From contig NZ_CP019236.1 in NCBI RefSeq assembly GCF_001955695.1, positions 992,001-1,056,000 of the forward strand: a stretch of 64,000 nucleotides of DNA, in the 5' to 3' direction. Position 1 is the stretch's first letter. Each line of letters opens with the position of its first letter. This DNA comes from Rhodoferax koreense (lineage in GTDB: Bacteria; Pseudomonadota; Gammaproteobacteria; Burkholderiales; Burkholderiaceae_C). The notes beneath the pieces were generated by a model. That model was not told the DNA's origin. It did no database searches and saw only the letters and a program-made list of their open reading frames with translations. A program made the translations under genes and the position numbers. This document shows positions 1-9,137 of the stretch, piece by piece.

Positions 1-803
1 CGATGTTCGGCTTCCAGCGCGTGGGCGACGCCATCTGGGCCGCGGCCGACCAACGCGCGCGCGGTTTCCTGCTCGGCGCCACCTCGGGCCGCACCACACT
101 CGGCGGCGAAGGCCTGCAGCACCAGGACGGCAGCAGCCATCTCGTGGCCGCGACCATCCCCAACTGCAAGGCCTACGACCCGGCCTTCGCCGGCGAGATG
201 GCCGTCATCATCGACCGCGGCATGCGCGAGATGGTGGTCGAGCAGCAGGACGTTTTCTACTACGTCACGCTGATGAACGAGAACTACGCCCAGCCCAGCC
301 TGCCCGATGGCGTGGCCGAGGACGTGATTCGAGGTTGCTATAAATTTGGGAGCTACTCGCGCAGAAAGGATGAGCGCCAGAGCCATGAAAAGCTTGAAAA
401 AGTGACGCTGCTGGGCTCGGGTGCCATCCTCACCGAAGTCATCCAGGCCGCCGAACTGCTGGTTGATGAAGGCGTGGAGGTCGACGTGTTCAGCGTCACC
501 AGCTGGAGCGAACTCGCGCGTGACGGCCAACGCGTGGCGCTTGGCGAAGTCGGCGCGTTGCTGCCTGGCGAGCCGAGCTTCGTCGCGCGCCAGCTGGCCG
601 AAAGTGCCGGCCCGATCATTGCGGCCACCGACTATGTGCGCGCCGTGCCCGAAAGCATCCGCGCCTACCTGCCCCGTGGCCGCGACTACCTCACACTCGG
701 CACCGACGGCTTCGGCCGCAGCGATACGCGTGCCGCGCTACGCAGCTTCTTCGGCGTGGACGCGGCCAGCATCGTGCAGGCCGTGCGGCACGCGTTGCGC
801 TGA
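1..803 (+). CDS. aceE: Pyruvate dehydrogenase E1 component, C-terminal part (5' end outside window)
   Basis: This is the C-terminal end of the homodimeric pyruvate dehydrogenase E1, which decarboxylates pyruvate with thiamine diphosphate and passes the acetyl group to the E2 lipoyl domain. The visible 266 residues read through the last part of the central domain (GATSGRTTLGGEGLQHQDG, typical of AceE) and the transketolase-like C-terminal domain (LLGSGAILTEV). The reading frame enters from before base 1, so the ATG at base 3 is internal. Two things are odd. A 65-nt stretch at 336-400, matching an interspersed repeat type, is translated in frame and lengthens the linker before VTLLGSG. No aceF or lpd follows: a convergent TetR gene lies 30 bases downstream. 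The gene may therefore be a second or stand-alone E1 copy. Confidence 0.93.
   Translation, partial: MFGFQRVGDAIWAAADQRARGFLLGATSGRTTLGGEGLQHQDGSSHLVAATIPNCKAYDPAFAGEMAVIIDRGMREMVVEQQDVFYYVTLMNENYAQPSLPDGVAEDVIRGCYKFGSYSRRKDERQSHEKLEKVTLLGSGAILTEVIQAAELLVDEGVEVDVFSVTSWSELARDGQRVALGEVGALLPGEPSFVARQLAESAGPIIAATDYVRAVPESIRAYLPRGRDYLTLGTDGFGRSDTRAALRSFFGVDAASIVQAVRHALR
336..400 (+). repeat. 65-nt Comamonadaceae-type interspersed repeat, translated inside aceE
   Basis: The segment begins TGCTATAAATTTGGGAGC and ends AGCTTGAAAA, with GCGC-centred blocks between. From memory this matches the ends and length of a short repeat scattered between genes in Comamonadaceae. Here it sits in frame and encodes a Lys/Arg/Ser-rich linker. 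A second copy of the same length lies at 29310-29374. The family assignment comes from memory, not from a search. Confidence 0.55.
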
Positions 804-833
804 TCAGCCGGGCGCAAAGCCGGCCCCGCATGC

Positions 834-1502
834 CTACGGCTTGGGATGCCGGGCGACATACCGAAGCACCACGTCGGTGACGAATTCGCAGACGTGTGAA
901 GCATCTGAAGCATCACGGCGAAAGATGGCGCCGAAGGTGTGCCGGTTCGCGACGTTGAAGAAGCCGAGCGAAACGATGACCTGGTAGAGATCGACGACAT
1001 TGATGTCCTCGCGGAACACCCCGGAAGCCTGCCCCTTCTTCAGGACGGAGGCCGTGTGCGCCAGCGATGGCGCCGCGGAGGAGGTCACCGTCTCGGAGCG
1101 TTTCAAGTGCTGCGCCTGCTGCTGGTTCTCGATGGAGACCAGGGCCACGAAGACCGGATTCTGGATGTAGTAATTCACCCGGAACTCGACCAGTCGCCGC
1201 AGGGCTTCCTCGGGCGAAAGCGAATCGACGATCAAACACTGTTCCGCCTGCCAGATGGCGTTGTAGGCGTCCTCGAGAACGGCCACGTACAAACCCTCGC
1301 GACCGCCGAAATAGTAGTAAATCATCGCCCGCGTGATCCCCGCTTCCGCGGCGATCGACTCCAGCCTTGCACCGGCGTAGCCATGGCTGGCGAACTCGGC
1401 CGCGGCGATGGCCAACAAGGCGGCACGAATACGTTCGGCGTCCGTGCCCGCTGGACTGCCGGGTTGAGGTGCCACCAAAGCCTTCTTTTCTGACATCGAC
1501 AT
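834..1502 (-). CDS. TetR/AcrR family transcriptional regulator
   Basis: This 222-residue protein has the TetR layout. An N-terminal helix-turn-helix (about residues 22-70) carries the family pattern of AAEFASHGYAG, then IAAEAGITRAMIYYYFGGREGLY. An all-helical ligand and dimerisation domain follows. It is divergent from the secreted esterase gene, and a perfect 6-4-6 inverted repeat (1688-1703) lies between them, so regulation of the esterase and of itself is a reasonable inference. The start at 1502 could instead be the ATG two codons later (1496). The ligand cannot be told from sequence. Confidence 0.9.
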   Translation of the reverse strand: MSMSEKKALVAPQPGSPAGTDAERIRAALLAIAAAEFASHGYAGARLESIAAEAGITRAMIYYYFGGREGLYVAVLEDAYNAIWQAEQCLIVDSLSPEEALRRLVEFRVNYYIQNPVFVALVSIENQQQAQHLKRSETVTSSAAPSLAHTASVLKKGQASGVFREDINVVDLYQVIVSLGFFNVANRHTFGAIFRRDASDASHVCEFVTDVVLRYVARHPKP

Positions 1503-1687
1503 TCAGTGCTGTTGCGGTGCACGTGCTTGCGCGTGGCGCTGTCCGCTGGATTACGGGCTCGAATGTGCCCGACGCGCGATGATCGCACGCGCAAGAGTGA
1601 ATGCGAAGGCGCATTTCAAAAACAAATGAATGAAATTTCTAGGTGTTTGTCCTAAAGAACCGACCCTCATGCATTCCTAAAATGAAT

Positions 1688-1703
1688 TTAACAACTGTGT
1701 TAA
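1688..1703. promoter_or_regulatory. Candidate TetR operator (perfect inverted repeat)
   Basis: TTAACA-ACTG-TGTTAA is a perfect 6-bp inverted repeat with a 4-bp spacer. It lies in an unusually AT-rich stretch between the divergent TetR gene and the esterase gene. Its size and position suit a TetR-family operator. Binding is inferred. Confidence 0.45.
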
Positions 1704-1778
1704 TTGAAACGGCGGAACGACGAAAAACCCCGGTGGGGGAGACATCTTTTGTTTGACAAATTAAAAGCAGAGGAAGCC

Positions 1779-3860
1779 ATGACGGAGAAATTCGAGGGAA
1801 ATATGGAATCGCGAAAAGAAATGAAAACCGCAAAGAAAGGCGGGTTATTGAGCGGCAGCCTTCCGCGCCGCGATTTCGGAAAATTGCTGGGCTCGCACAT
1901 GCTGCTGTTATCCACCCTGCCGCTGGCCGCATGTGGCGGCGGAGGCGGGGACAGTGATCCGCCCAAGGTTTATCCGGTTGCGACACCGATTGATAACACC
2001 GCCGCACAGCCCGCCACGATCGGCAGCTATCAGCGCAAGACAGGTTATTTCACCTGGTCGGTCACCGCAAGCGGCGCCAGCCGTGAAGTGGAAATCTATA
2101 TCCCCAAGGGCGCGCGGCAGCGCGAATACTGGATTGGCATCACCCTGCCGGACGGCGTGCAGAGCAACAAGTTCCTGGGCGATGCCGGCTGGTTCGACAT
2201 TGCCGACCAGAACCTGGCATGCCTGCTGATCATGAAGCCGGGCAGCGGTGGCACCTGGGGCGATGTGACGGCGGAACTCGCCTATGTCAGCGCGGCGATG
2301 GCCACGTTGGTGAGCAGCGGCACGCATTATTCGGCGATGACCTACCATTATGTGGTCGGTTATGGCGCGGGCGCCGCACCGCTCCAGCTTTATGCGGCGA
2401 ATACGCCGTTGTCGATGATCAGCCAGGTTTATCTGGAGGCGAGCACGAATGCCACTTATAACGCGCTGCTGACGGCCGCGGGCAATACGCAAGTCGGCGC
2501 GACCTTGCAGCCGAACCATATGGATTTCGTGGGTTATGTGGACATCAATGGCAATCCGGTGACCCAGCAGCGCACGTTTGCCGCCCAATATTACAGGGAC
2601 GTTCCCATTCCCACCTGGTTTGTGGGAAATACCGCGCCTTCGCTGCTCTCCTATTGGGCGGGTGTCAATGATTGCAGCGTCGTGTCCATCGCCGATACCA
2701 ATTTCGGACAAATTTTCTGGCAGGAAAAAGAGATTTCGAATGCCATTGCCACAGCCGGCAGTGATGTCAAATCGCAGGTCGCGACAGACGCGAGCATCGG
2801 CAGGTTCGACAACCCGGCGGTCACGAAGAACATCTACGGCTTCCTGACCCAGTACAGCGGTTACGACAACAACTCGGTCTACGGCCACTTCATCACCAAA
2901 CGGCTGGACTACAAAAAGGCCATTGCAGCCGGCAACATGGTCTACAAGGATCACATGTGGAGCGGCAGCACCACCCAGCAGACCTATATCGTCTATGTGC
3001 CGGACAGCGTCAAAAAGAATTACAGCGCGAGCAAGCCCGCGCCGGTCGTGTTCTGCACCCACGGCGCCGGACAGACGGCCTTTGTGTTCATGGAAGCCAC
3101 CGACGTCAAGGAGCTGGCCAACAAATACGGCTTTATTGCGGTGACCTACGACACGACCACCACCGCCTACCTGACGGACCTGGTGGCGCTGGTCAAGCAG
3201 GACTGTCTGAGCCTCGGGGTGGCGGCGGACGCCAGCCGCCTCTATGTCTACGGCCAGTCGGCCGGCGGCGGCGCGACCACCGGTTTTGCGCGGGATGAGA
3301 CGCTGGTGGGCACGTTTGCGGCCTTCGGCATCACTTCGGGAACCTTCAGCACCGCACCTGCGGGCTCCTCCACGAAGCTTCTGCCCTTCTATGCCATCTA
3401 CGGTGAATACGACTATTGGCCGATGAAGTTCGGCCCGCTGGCCGCCGGAGATTTCCGCGGCTCGCAGGGTGGGCAATATGCGTTATCGGCAAACGCCCAG
3501 GATTACTGGTTGAACCGCTTGATCGGCAAGACATTGACCCAGGAGTTGGCCTTGCCCACCTATGCGTTGAGGGACGGCATTTCGGCCAGTCTGGTTCCCC
3601 AGAACACCTCGATCAACCTCATTCTCAAACCTACCGCAACGGCCAACCGCTACAGAACCTACACGTGGACCAGAAACGGCCTGCCGCTGTTTGTCTGGGG
3701 GCAATGCTACGGGCGTGGCCATAACCTGATCACTGGCGATATCCAGAAATTGTGGGAAGAGTGGTTCAGCAAATGGCAAAGGGGCAGTCAAGCCAATACG
3801 CTGCTGTACTGGGCCGACGGCGTCGGCACGGGGTCATCCGCAGTTCTTTCGCAAGTCTGA
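1779..3860 (+). CDS. Tat-type lipoprotein alpha/beta hydrolase (PHB depolymerase/feruloyl-esterase-like)
   Basis: This is an exported esterase of about 693 residues. Its N-terminus has a twin-arginine-like signal (RRDFGKLL) followed by a hydrophobic stretch and a lipobox (LAAC), so it is probably exported folded and lipid-anchored. A Gly/Asp-rich linker comes next. The catalytic domain is in the C-terminal half: HGAGQTAF may form the oxyanion region, Ser about 494 is the nucleophile in GQSAGG, and a late RGHN supplies a candidate His. The pattern fits the PHB depolymerase/LpqC esterase group, but the substrate is not determined. I chose ATG 1779 because AGAGGAA precedes it; ATG 1803, after GAGGGA, is also possible. 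The long N-terminal half (about residues 70-330) resembles nothing I can name. Confidence 0.75.
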   Translation: MTEKFEGNMESRKEMKTAKKGGLLSGSLPRRDFGKLLGSHMLLLSTLPLAACGGGGGDSDPPKVYPVATPIDNTAAQPATIGSYQRKTGYFTWSVTASGASREVEIYIPKGARQREYWIGITLPDGVQSNKFLGDAGWFDIADQNLACLLIMKPGSGGTWGDVTAELAYVSAAMATLVSSGTHYSAMTYHYVVGYGAGAAPLQLYAANTPLSMISQVYLEASTNATYNALLTAAGNTQVGATLQPNHMDFVGYVDINGNPVTQQRTFAAQYYRDVPIPTWFVGNTAPSLLSYWAGVNDCSVVSIADTNFGQIFWQEKEISNAIATAGSDVKSQVATDASIGRFDNPAVTKNIYGFLTQYSGYDNNSVYGHFITKRLDYKKAIAAGNMVYKDHMWSGSTTQQTYIVYVPDSVKKNYSASKPAPVVFCTHGAGQTAFVFMEATDVKELANKYGFIAVTYDTTTTAYLTDLVALVKQDCLSLGVAADASRLYVYGQSAGGGATTGFARDETLVGTFAAFGITSGTFSTAPAGSSTKLLPFYAIYGEYDYWPMKFGPLAAGDFRGSQGGQYALSANAQDYWLNRLIGKTLTQELALPTYALRDGISASLVPQNTSINLILKPTATANRYRTYTWTRNGLPLFVWGQCYGRGHNLITGDIQKLWEEWFSKWQRGSQANTLLYWADGVGTGSSAVLSQV

Positions 3861-3896
3861 GAAACACGGCCCCCCTGCCGGGCCGGCGGGTGCGGG

Positions 3897-5501
3897 CTAG
3901 CGTATTGCCAACACACCAGAAGAAGAAAGAGAAAGGCCGCGGCCCTCGCCCTGCCCCAGCTTGAACACCGCCACCACCTGCACCAGGTCCTGCGCCTGGG
4001 TGCGCAGGCTGCTGGCGGCGGCGGCCATCTCTTCGACCAGCGCAGCGTTCTGCTGCGTGGCCTGGTCCATCTGCGTGACCGCTTCGCCGACCTGGGCCAC
4101 GCCCTGGCTCTGCTCGGTGCTGGCCGCGCTGATCTCGCCCATGATGTCGGTCACGCGGCGGATGGAGTTCACCACCTCGGTCATGGTGGTGCCGGCGCGG
4201 TCCACCAGCGCCGTGCCCTGGCCGACGCGTTCCACGCTGGCGTTGATCAGATTCTTGATTTCCTTGGCGGCGTCCGCCGACCGCCCGGCCAGGCTGCGCA
4301 CCTCGCTGGCCACCACGGCGAAGCCGCGGCCCTGCTCGCCCGCGCGGGCCGCTTCCACCGCCGCGTTCAGCGCCAGGATGTTGGTCTGGAAGGCGATGCC
4401 GTCGATCACGCTGATGATGTCGGAAATCTTCTTCGAACTGTCGTTGATGCCCTTCATGGTCTCCACCACCTGGCCCACCACTTCACCGCCCTGGATCGCC
4501 ACGGTGGAAGCGCTCATCGCGAGCTGGTTCGCCTGGCGCGCGTTGTCGGCGTTCTGGCGCACGGTCGAACTGAGCTCCTCCATCGAGGCGGCCGTCTGCT
4601 GCAGTGCACTGGCCTGGCTTTCGGTGCGGGCGGAGAGGTCGTTGTTGCCCTGAGATATCTGCGCGCTGGCGGTGGCTACCGACTCGGAGCCCGAGCGCAC
4701 GTTGGAGACCACGCCGACCAGGCTGGCCTGCATGTCCTGCAGGCTCGTGAGCAACTGGCCCAGTTCGTCGGTGCGATTGTTCTCGATGCGGCCGGTCAGG
4801 TCGCCCGCCGCGACGCGCTTGGCCATGGCGCTGGCTTCGGCCAGCGGCCGGGTGATGCTGCCCGACAGCAGCCAGGCGATCACGGCGCTGAGCAACAGGC
4901 TGACGATCCCGAGCAGGATCATCAGGTTGCGGCTGGCCGCGTAGCTGGCTTCGATGCGCCGCGCCGAGTCGTCGATTTCCTGGCGCTGGAAGTTCAGCAA
5001 CTCTTCCATCTTGCCCATGTAGGTCTTGGAGGCCGGCACGAATTTCTGGTCCAGCATCTGGTTGGCTTCCTCGGCCTTGCCCTGCGCCCGGGTGGCCACC
5101 ACGGCATCGCGCACCAGGATGTAGTTCTTGCGTTCTTCGCCGATCTGCGCGAAGAGGGCTTTCTCTTTTTCGGTTTCCATCATCGGCTCGACGGCCTTCT
5201 GGTATTCGCTCGAGGCCTTGGTCGATGCGGCCTGGTCTTCCGCGAAGAATTGCACCAGGCTCGGGTCGTTGCTCTTGGCGATGGCGCCGGTGCGGCGCAC
5301 GCCGGTGTAGATGTTGCGGTACCAGTCGCTGACCAGTCGCTCGGTCTTGATGGGGCTGGCGACCATTTCCTGGGCCCGCGCGGCCACGTCGTTCAGGCGA
5401 GAGATGCCGACCAGGATCACAGCCATCGACAACGCGAGCAGGAGAGCGAAGCCCAACCCCAGGCGTTTGGCGACCGATAGGTTGGAGAGGAAGGATGGCA
5501 T
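3897..5501 (-). CDS. Methyl-accepting chemotaxis protein (transmembrane chemoreceptor)
   Basis: This 534-residue inner-membrane receptor senses a periplasmic signal and controls the CheA kinase. TM1 is about residues 11-33, followed by a helical, 4HB-like periplasmic domain to about 190. TM2 is about 192-213, followed by a HAMP domain ([20 protein letters not shown]). The long cytoplasmic coiled coil has the conserved hairpin tip ([30 protein letters not shown]). There is no C-terminal NWETF-type pentapeptide for CheR/CheB tethering. Start 5501 is preceded by AGGAG. The gene stands alone, away from the flagellar loci. Its promoter region contains the tandem repeats at 5561-5585. Confidence 0.95.
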   Translation of the reverse strand: MPSFLSNLSVAKRLGLGFALLLALSMAVILVGISRLNDVAARAQEMVASPIKTERLVSDWYRNIYTGVRRTGAIAKSNDPSLVQFFAEDQAASTKASSEYQKAVEPMMETEKEKALFAQIGEERKNYILVRDAVVATRAQGKAEEANQMLDQKFVPASKTYMGKMEELLNFQRQEIDDSARRIEASYAASRNLMILLGIVSLLLSAVIAWLLSGSITRPLAEASAMAKRVAAGDLTGRIENNRTDELGQLLTSLQDMQASLVGVVSNVRSGSESVATASAQISQGNNDLSARTESQASALQQTAASMEELSSTVRQNADNARQANQLAMSASTVAIQGGEVVGQVVETMKGINDSSKKISDIISVIDGIAFQTNILALNAAVEAARAGEQGRGFAVVASEVRSLAGRSADAAKEIKNLINASVERVGQGTALVDRAGTTMTEVVNSIRRVTDIMGEISAASTEQSQGVAQVGEAVTQMDQATQQNAALVEEMAAAASSLRTQAQDLVQVVAVFKLGQGEGRGLSLSSSGVLAIR

Positions 5502-5560
5502 GGTCGGGCTCCTGTAGGGCGAAGTAACACTTTGATGCAGACGCGGAGCGTAGCATGAAA

Positions 5561-5585
5561 CCAAAACTGTACACCAAACTGTGCA
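5561..5585 (-). promoter_or_regulatory. Tandem 12/13-bp direct repeats upstream of the chemoreceptor gene
   Basis: CCAAAACTGTACA (5561-5573) is followed directly by CCAAACTGTGCA (5574-5585), seen on the plus strand. They lie about 60-85 bases before the chemoreceptor start. Adjacent near-identical half sites suggest a regulator binding side by side. The regulator is unknown. Confidence 0.4.
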
Positions 5586-5617
5586 CCTGAACAGGCGCAC
5601 ATGCCCGAAAATCGCCC

Positions 5618-5642
5618 AAAAAAAAGCGGCCGATGAGGCCGC
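5618..5642 (-). terminator. Rho-independent terminator of the ferritin-like gene
   Basis: Read on the minus strand, GCGGCC-TCATC-GGCCGC is followed by eight T. It lies 40 bases past the stop codon of the ferritin-like gene, and its arms match perfectly. Confidence 0.9.
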
Positions 5643-5682
5643 ATGTTGGATTCGCGCCACCCGAGGGCGGCGGATACCGTCG

Positions 5683-6240
5683 TCAGTCCTTCATGCTTTC
5701 CAGGAAGGACGACAGGTCGTCGGCGTGCTCTTCTTCCACCGCCAGGATGCCCTTGAGCAGCATCTGGGTGGTCGGGTCGCTGGTGCCGAGGTAGGCAATC
5801 ATTTCGCGGTAACTCTCAATGGCGACACGTTCCGCCACCAGGTCTTCCTTGATCATTTCGTGCAGCGTCTTGCCTTCCACGTATTCGGCATGGCTGCGCT
5901 CGGCCAGTCCGGTCGGCGAGAAGTTGGGTTCGCCCTTCAACTCGACGATGCGCTTGGCCAATTGGTCGGCGTGTTCCATTTCCTGCTCGGCGTGTTCGAG
6001 GAATTCCGCGGCGACCGCGGCCGAGTGGATGCCCGAAGCCATGAAATAGTGGCGCTTGTAGCGCAGCACGCACACCAGCTCGGTGGCGAGCGCCTCATTC
6101 AGCATCTCCACCACCTTGTCGCGGTCGGCGGCATAACCTTCGGTCACGGCACCTTCTTCGATGTGCTGGCGGGCGCGGGCGCGCAGGGTCTGGACGTCGG
6201 ACAGGGGGGTCTGGCCAAAGCTGGGAGGATTGGTGGTCAT
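5683..6240 (-). CDS. Ferritin-like / bacterioferritin-type di-iron protein
   Basis: This 185-residue four-helix protein resembles bacterioferritins and the Dps-like ferritin group, which oxidise and store iron in the cytoplasm. The di-iron ligand pattern is visible: Glu in [14 protein letters not shown], Glu and His in [16 protein letters not shown], Glu in [13 protein letters not shown], and Glu and His in [10 protein letters not shown] heme-ligating Met is not obvious. An N-terminal extension of about 45 residues precedes the first helix. ATG 6240 was chosen because AGGAA lies just upstream. A strong terminator follows, so the gene is probably transcribed alone. Confidence 0.88.
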   Translation of the reverse strand: MTTNPPSFGQTPLSDVQTLRARARQHIEEGAVTEGYAADRDKVVEMLNEALATELVCVLRYKRHYFMASGIHSAAVAAEFLEHAEQEMEHADQLAKRIVELKGEPNFSPTGLAERSHAEYVEGKTLHEMIKEDLVAERVAIESYREMIAYLGTSDPTTQMLLKGILAVEEEHADDLSSFLESMKD

Positions 6241-6419
6241 GGTGGTTCCTTGAGGTTGGTGCACAGGTGGGGACTGCGTTATTCCGACTCGGCTTTCCGG
6301 ATGTGCCTCAACCAGGGAAGCGCAGGCCGGTACCTGTCTGCCGCAACGATAAGCCGGCGCGCGCGGCAGGGGTGTCGGCCGTGCCAACGCCGTGCTGTAG
6401 GACAGCGGCCAGTGTCAAA

Positions 6420-7445
6420 TCAGAAGCCCTTGAGCACCAGCTTGCCCTGCGTCCGTCCGCTTTCAATGAGCGCATGCGCGCGGCGCAGGTTGGCCGCGTT
6501 GATGGTGCCCAGGTCGGCCTGCACCGTGGTCTTGAGCACGCCGGCATCCACGAGCGCCGCCACGGCGTTCAGCAGCTCGCGCTGCCGGCCCATGTCGGGG
6601 GTCTCGAACATGGCGCGCGCAAACATGAATTCCCAGTGCAGCGAGATGCACTTGCGCTTGAGCAGGGTGACGTCGAGGTGTTTCGGATCGTCGATCAGGG
6701 CCAGGCGCCCCTGCGGCCGCAGCACCTCCACCGCGGCGGCGAAATGCTGGTCGGTCTGGGTGAGGCTGGCCACCATGTCCACCGCCGGGATGCCCAGCGC
6801 CAGCAACTGCGCGGCCAAAGGCTGGCTGTGGTCGATCACAAGGTGCGCGCCCAGGTCCAGGCACCACTGGCGGGTTTCCGGTCGGGAGGCGGTGGCGATG
6901 ATCTTCAGGTCGGTGCGCTGGCGCGCCAGCTGCAGCAGGATCGAGCCCACGCCGCCGGCGCCGCCGATCACCAGCAGCGTCTGGCCGCTGCCGTGCGCGG
7001 CATCCGGCGCGCGCTGCGGCACCTGCAGCCGGTCGAACAACAGCTCCCAGGCCGTGATGGCGGTGAGCGGCAGGGCGGCGGCCTCGGTGTCGCTCAGGCG
7101 CGTGGGGGCGAGGCCGACGATGCGTTCGTCCACCGCGTGTAATTCGGCATTGGTGCCGGGCCGGGTGATCGAGCCCGCGTAGTACACGCGGTCGCCGGGT
7201 TTGAAGAACGACACCGCGGCACCCACCGCCTCGACCGTGCCCACCGCGTCCCAACCCAGCACCTTGGCCTGGCCGGCCTCGGGCCTGGCGCTGGCGCGGA
7301 CCTTGGTGTCCACCGGGTTCACCGACACAGCGGCCACGCGCACGAGCAGGTCGCGTGCGCCGACCGTGGGCGTCGGCAGGTCCACGTCCTGGAGCGAGGC
7401 TTCGTCGGTGATGGGCAGAGGATTGAAATAGGCAACGGCTTTCAT
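6420..7445 (-). CDS. Zinc-type alcohol dehydrogenase/quinone-oxidoreductase family protein
   Basis: This 341-residue medium-chain dehydrogenase has an N-terminal GroES-like domain (VRVAAVSVNPVDTKVR, AVGTVEAVG, FKPGDRVYYAG). Its Rossmann domain carries the NADPH-binding signature LLVIGGAGGVGSILLQLAR. Cysteine-rich structural zinc ligands are absent, which fits the zinc-free quinone-reductase branch despite the usual family name. The substrate is not predictable. It is divergent from the LysR gene at 7534, with 88 bases between, so it is the likely target of that regulator. ATG 7445 gives the family-typical start (MKAVAYF). Confidence 0.9.
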   Translation of the reverse strand: MKAVAYFNPLPITDEASLQDVDLPTPTVGARDLLVRVAAVSVNPVDTKVRASARPEAGQAKVLGWDAVGTVEAVGAAVSFFKPGDRVYYAGSITRPGTNAELHAVDERIVGLAPTRLSDTEAAALPLTAITAWELLFDRLQVPQRAPDAAHGSGQTLLVIGGAGGVGSILLQLARQRTDLKIIATASRPETRQWCLDLGAHLVIDHSQPLAAQLLALGIPAVDMVASLTQTDQHFAAAVEVLRPQGRLALIDDPKHLDVTLLKRKCISLHWEFMFARAMFETPDMGRQRELLNAVAALVDAGVLKTTVQADLGTINAANLRRAHALIESGRTQGKLVLKGF

Positions 7446-7533
7446 GGGCAAGACTTCGAGAAGTTGAACATGCGCAGACTTTAAGATGTCAAAGGAAATT
7501 TGATAAGACCGCCAATTCAAGAATTTCTTTCAA

Positions 7534-8520
7534 ATGAAAATTGAAAATATCGAAGACCTGCGGGTGCTGGTGGAGACTTCGCGCGGCGGCAGCCTCACCG
7601 CGGCGTCCAGAGTGCTGGGCATCACGCCCGCCGCGGCCAGCGCCATGCTCAAGCGGCTCGAGGTGCAGCTCGGTGTGCGGCTGTTCGAACGGTCGACGCG
7701 CGCCATGCGCCTCACCGACGCGGGCCAGACCCTGCTCGACTACGCGGTGCGCGCGCTCGAATTGCTGGAGGAGGGCGAAGCGCAGGTCGTCCCGGCCAAC
7801 CGGGCGCTGGTGGGCACGCTGCGGGTGGCCGCGCCTTCGGACCTCACGCGCAGCCTGCTGCTGCCGTGGTTCGACGAATTCCTGGTGACGCATCCCGGCA
7901 TCCGGCTGGCGCTGTCGGTGAGCGACCGGGTGCAGGATGTGCTGCGCGACCAGGTGGACGTGGCGCTGCGCTACGGCGACATCAGCGACGCCAAGGCCGG
8001 GGCGGGCCTGGTCGCACGGCTCCTGTGCCACACGCGGCGGGTGCTGTGTGCGGCGCCGAGTTACCTCGCGCGGCACGGCACCCCCGAAACACCGGCCGAC
8101 CTGGCTCGGCACAACGGCGTCACCTTCCACATCGCGGGCAAGGCCTACGCCACTTGGCGCTTCGGCCGGGAAGGCGAATGGGTCGAGGTGGCCATGCCGA
8201 GCGACCGTGGCGCCAACGATGCCGCCATTGCGCACCAGTGGGCGCTGGCCGGCGTGGGCATTACCTACAAGGCCGAACTCGACCTGCGATGCGACCTGTT
8301 GTCTGGCGCGCTGGTACGCCTTCTGCCGCAGTGGACGGGCGAGTCCTATCCGCTGTACGCGGTGCTGCCGAGCAACCGCTTCGTGCCCGGCCGGGTACGG
8401 GCGTTCGTGGATTTCATCGCCGAACGGCTCGGGAATCTGGCCGATCGGGACCATTCCGAGGGCCGCCCACCGGCGATCGCGCCGCCCGCCTACAGTGGTC
8501 GCGCCCGTGAAGAGGGGTAA
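7534..8520 (+). CDS. LysR family transcriptional regulator
   Basis: This 328-residue LysR-type regulator has an N-terminal winged helix-turn-helix (about residues 5-63: SLTAASRVLGITPAAASAMLKRLEVQLGVRLFER, read in family register). A periplasmic-binding-like effector domain follows from about residue 90. The C-terminus has a short extra tail of about 25 residues rich in Arg, Pro and Gly. It is divergent from the oxidoreductase gene. The 88-bp gap contains AT-rich half sites (GAAATTTG and AAGAATTTC) that could be its operator. There is no clear Shine-Dalgarno sequence before the ATG. Confidence 0.92.
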   Translation: MKIENIEDLRVLVETSRGGSLTAASRVLGITPAAASAMLKRLEVQLGVRLFERSTRAMRLTDAGQTLLDYAVRALELLEEGEAQVVPANRALVGTLRVAAPSDLTRSLLLPWFDEFLVTHPGIRLALSVSDRVQDVLRDQVDVALRYGDISDAKAGAGLVARLLCHTRRVLCAAPSYLARHGTPETPADLARHNGVTFHIAGKAYATWRFGREGEWVEVAMPSDRGANDAAIAHQWALAGVGITYKAELDLRCDLLSGALVRLLPQWTGESYPLYAVLPSNRFVPGRVRAFVDFIAERLGNLADRDHSEGRPPAIAPPAYSGRAREEG

Positions 8521-8602
8521 TAAAAGGTCACCGCGGTCGTCGGGTATGGATGCCCGAACGTTGAAGGCGGCATCGGGTCCAAAGCCCATCCCAGGAGAAG
8601 AA

Positions 8603-9091
8603 ATGAAGAACTTGAACAAAATCATCGTCGGTGCCGCGTTGGCGGCGGCCGCAGCGGTGCCCGCGCTGGCGCAGAACGTCGGCATCTCCATCGGCGTGAA
8701 CCAGCCCGGCGTGTATGGCCGCATCGACATCGGCAATGCGCCGCCGCCGATGCTGGTGTACCCGCAGCCCGTCATCATCCAGCAGCCGCCGCAGCGCCTG
8801 CCGCGCCAGCCGATTTACCTTTATGTGCCGCCGGCGCAGCAGCAGAACTGGGGCCGTTACTGCAACAACTACAGCGCCTGCAACCAGCCGGTGTATTTCG
8901 TGCAGGAACAGTGGGTGCGTGACCGGTACGTGCAGGCCCATCCGGGCTGGCGTCCGGGCGGGCGCAACGACCGCTGGGACGATCGCCGGGGCCCTCCTGG
9001 CCATGCCTATGGTCACGACAAGGACAAGCACGGCCGTGGCCACGACAAACACGACCGCGATCGTGGCCGCCACGGCGGTCGAGACGACTGA
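8603..9091 (+). CDS. Secreted protein with His/Asp/Arg-rich tail, function unknown
   Basis: This 162-residue protein is not assigned to a family. It begins with a clear signal peptide (MKNLNKIIVGAALAAAAAVPALA, cleavage before Gln) preceded by AGGAGAAG. The mature part has Pro/Gln-rich stretches (PVIIQQPPQRLPRQP), two Cys in YCNNYSACNQ, and a conserved-looking patch QPVYFVQEQWVRDRYVQAHPGW. The last 40 residues are dominated by His, Asp, Arg and Gly, which suggests metal binding or a disordered periplasmic tail. An imperfect hairpin (AAGCCAC/GTGGCTT, 9091-9116) follows the stop codon. Confidence 0.75.
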   Translation: MKNLNKIIVGAALAAAAAVPALAQNVGISIGVNQPGVYGRIDIGNAPPPMLVYPQPVIIQQPPQRLPRQPIYLYVPPAQQQNWGRYCNNYSACNQPVYFVQEQWVRDRYVQAHPGWRPGGRNDRWDDRRGPPGHAYGHDKDKHGRGHDKHDRDRGRHGGRDD

Positions 9092-9137
9092 AGCCACGAT
9101 CCCGGCAAAGTGGCTTGCGAGGCCCTAAGATAGGCCG

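Noticed and set aside
1704..1778. Upstream TTG start for the esterase
   Set aside because: It would add a charged segment before the signal peptide and has no ribosome site; ATG 1779 or 1803 fits a signal-bearing protein.
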